DNA of 64,000 nucleotides from NCBI RefSeq assembly GCF_050459865.1, contig NZ_JBCMNM010000017.1, positions 62,001 through 126,000 of the forward strand. The letters run 5' to 3'. Under the pieces are notes generated by a model. It saw only the letters and a program-made list of their open reading frames with translations. It ran no database searches and had not been told where the DNA came from. Below, piece by piece: positions 62,228-64,000 of the stretch. The DNA is from Rummeliibacillus pycnus_B (lineage in GTDB: Bacteria; Bacillota; Bacilli; Bacillales_A; Planococcaceae). How positions within the stretch are numbered: the first letter of the stretch is position 1; each line of letters starts with the position of its first letter. Position numbers and translations under genes: made by a program.

Positions 62228-63256
62228 ATGCAACAAGTAATTGAAAAAGTGAAGAATAATAAACATCTGTATTATGAAGAAATGCTAGATGCTTCAAATA
62301 GAATATTTCAGGATAATACCCCCCTAGAAGAAATTGAAGAGTTTTTGATTGCTTTATCAAAAAAAGGGGAGACCTCACAAGAAGTAGCTGCTCTTGCAAC
62401 GGTAATGAAATCATTTGCATTAGAGGTTCCTGCACCAATCAATAACTATATGGATAATTGTGGTACTGGTGGAGATGGTTGCAATAGCTTTAACATTAGT
62501 ACAACTTCAGCAATTGTATTAGCGGCAGCTGGTGCAAAAGTGACTAAACATGGTAACCGTAAGATTTCAAGTGCAGCAGGTAGTTCAGATGTATTAGAAG
62601 CGTTAGGAATTCACACAGATTTTACGATATCAGAAACACTCGAACTATTAGATAAAGAAAATGTTACTTTCCTTTACGCACCGAATGTTCACCCAAAATT
62701 AAAACGTATCGGTCAAGTAAGAAGAAAGATTGGTAAACCGACTATTTTTAACTTAGTTGGCCCTCTTACCAATCCAGTTGATCTTGAATCACAATTTACA
62801 GGTATTTACCGACAAGATTTTTTAATGGAATATGCAAATGTGATGAAGATGCTAGGGCGAAAAAGGGGGATTGTCGTAACAGGTGCTGGTGGAATGGATG
62901 AAGCTTCTTTAGCTGGACAGAATCAATTTGTACTTGTTGATCATGAGGACTTAATTCCATTTTCACTTCGACCAGAAGATGTTGGTTTAAAAGAAGCACC
63001 ATTAGAAGCAATTCGTGGAGGAAATCCTGATGAGAATGCGATTATTTTAAGAAAATTATTAAATGGTAAACGAGATGCCTATTTTGATGCAGTTGCATTG
63101 AATACAGGAATCGGGTTATTTTCATACGGCTTCGTTGATAGAATTCAATATGGCGTGGAACTAGCAAAAGAAACTATTTTATCTGGCAAAGCCCTTGATA
63201 AATTAGAAGCTGTCATTGCATTCAGTGAAGAACATCGAAAGGAGAAAATCTCATGA
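62228..63256 (+). CDS. trpD: Anthranilate phosphoribosyltransferase
   Basis: A 342-aa transferase that joins anthranilate to PRPP. PRPP-binding NCGTGGDG, 'HGNRKISSAAGSSDVLEALG', 'APNVHPKLKRIGQVRRKIG' and 'GPLTNP' are all present. ATG 62228 has AGGAGA seven bases upstream; the longer frame and ATG 62222 are less likely. It follows trpE after a 22-base gap and overlaps trpC by four bases (ATGA). Confidence 0.96.
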   Translation: MQQVIEKVKNNKHLYYEEMLDASNRIFQDNTPLEEIEEFLIALSKKGETSQEVAALATVMKSFALEVPAPINNYMDNCGTGGDGCNSFNISTTSAIVLAAAGAKVTKHGNRKISSAAGSSDVLEALGIHTDFTISETLELLDKENVTFLYAPNVHPKLKRIGQVRRKIGKPTIFNLVGPLTNPVDLESQFTGIYRQDFLMEYANVMKMLGRKRGIVVTGAGGMDEASLAGQNQFVLVDHEDLIPFSLRPEDVGLKEAPLEAIRGGNPDENAIILRKLLNGKRDAYFDAVALNTGIGLFSYGFVDRIQYGVELAKETILSGKALDKLEAVIAFSEEHRKEKIS

Positions 63257-64000
63257 CAACAATTTTGGATAAAATCATAGCTGAAAAAGAAAACGAGATT
63301 CAAAGATTAAAAGCATTAACCTTTCAACAAAGCTTTGAACCGGAAAAGAAACCTTCACTTTTTGAACTGCTAAAAGGTGCGAATCAGTTACAAATTATTT
63401 CAGAGATTAAAAGAGCTTCTCCTTCAAAAGGTATTATTAATAATGGTGTAAACCCTGTAGAACAAGCATTACAATACGAAAAAGCGGGTGCAGCATGTAT
63501 TTCTGTATTAACGGATACTCCATTTTTTAAAGGTTCGTTTGAAGATTTAAAAGAAGTTACACAAGTTGTTCAAATCCCTGTACTTTGCAAAGATTTTATC
63601 ATAGACGAAATACAGATAGATTATGCAAAAGCAAATGGAGCATCTGTCATCCTATTAATCGTAGCTGCACTATCAAAAGAAAGACTAAGTTCGCTTTATC
63701 AATATGCTAGCGAGCAAGATCTAGAAATTTTAGTTGAAGTACATGATGAACAAGAACTTCAAAAAGCATTAGAATTGAATGCTAAAATTATTGGAATTAA
63801 TAATCGAAATCTAAAAACATTTGAAGTAGATCTACAACATACTGCAGCCATAGCAAAACATTTCCCATTTCATGAAAATCGTGTGCTAATCAGTGAAAGT
63901 GGTATTCAATCATTAGATGATGCAAATTTTGTTTCTGATCTTGGTGCAAGCGCAATTCTTGTTGGTGAAATGTTAATGCGTAGTGGTGATATTAAAACAA
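63253..64000 (+). CDS. trpC: Indole-3-glycerol-phosphate synthase (partial, runs off window)
   Basis: ATG 63253 overlaps the trpD stop (ATGA). The frame stays open to the window end, 249 codons, close to the full length of about 255. The TIM-barrel landmarks are 'ISEIKRASPSKG', 'AACISVLTDTPFF', 'LCKDFIID', 'GINNRNLKTF' and 'ISESGI'. It closes the indole ring in tryptophan synthesis. trpF, trpB and trpA are expected beyond the window. Confidence 0.95.
   Translation, partial: MTTILDKIIAEKENEIQRLKALTFQQSFEPEKKPSLFELLKGANQLQIISEIKRASPSKGIINNGVNPVEQALQYEKAGAACISVLTDTPFFKGSFEDLKEVTQVVQIPVLCKDFIIDEIQIDYAKANGASVILLIVAALSKERLSSLYQYASEQDLEILVEVHDEQELQKALELNAKIIGINNRNLKTFEVDLQHTAAIAKHFPFHENRVLISESGIQSLDDANFVSDLGASAILVGEMLMRSGDIKT

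Overview
The window is chromosomal DNA from a low-GC, endospore-former-type Firmicute of the family Bacillaceae. The evidence is strong AGGAGG-type ribosome binding sites, frequent TTG/GTG starts, many lipoproteins with classical lipoboxes, family members typical of Bacillus (FosB, HelD, YitT, YmcC-like, DUF4362, DUF3916, DUF4395, DUF3797), a T-box-controlled trp operon without trpG, and a ykkC-type riboswitch before a Nudix gene. The genus cannot be fixed from sequence reading alone. Base composition is about one third G+C throughout, except in an insertion sequence (28.5-30.2 kb) and the cores of two dispersed repeats, which are visibly richer.

Layout. 0-2 kb: tandem, mostly decayed copies of a small YpzG-like gene, with one intact copy at 1.26 kb, around a small membrane protein. 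2.1-4.9 kb: a complete NitT/TauT-type ABC importer (permease, ATPase, binding lipoprotein). 4.9-10.5 kb: lipoproteins, small membrane proteins, a divergent tRNA-Thr(CGU), an IscA-like protein with a His-rich tail, and TrmO. 10.6-11.1 and 21.75-22.2 kb: two copies of a nested, roughly 0.5-kb intergenic repeat. 11.3-20.8 kb: GNAT, dienelactone-hydrolase-like protein, a run of three tiny membrane proteins, a DUF2157/GDYXXLXYXI pair, a stand-alone FtsH paralogue and an NAD-dependent epimerase. 22.4-25.5 kb: S66 peptidase and the NAD(P)HX repair enzyme. 26.9-33.6 kb: an accessory stretch with four acetyltransferases and an IS1595-family element. That element has a perfect 8-bp target duplication and carries an intact passenger gene beside a broken transposase. 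A second isolated right end of the same type lies after a DUF3916 gene. 33.8-48.5 kb: class B penicillin-binding protein, TolB-like propeller, DMT exporter, YitT, riboswitch plus Nudix hydrolase, PhzF, a frameshifted SWIM/SNF2 helicase, YmcC-like protein and a methyltransferase behind an apparent attenuator. 49.3-60.2 kb: APH-family kinase, HelD, a GNAT with a leader-peptide/hairpin 5' region, quinone oxidoreductase, FosB, acyl-CoA dehydrogenase and an esterase. 60.4-64 kb: promoter, Trp T-box and trpE-trpD-trpC, cut by the window end.

Most genes are monocistronic and bounded by strong intrinsic terminators. Real operons are the ABC importer, 14.4-16.4 kb, the S66/Nnr pair, 46.6-47.4 kb and trp. 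The most informative parts are RNA-level control elements (nucleoside-diphosphate-type ykkC switch, Trp T-box, a candidate translational attenuator at 55.1 kb, a candidate transcription attenuator at 47.5 kb) and the IS1595-type elements with an apparently exchangeable passenger slot next to the right end.
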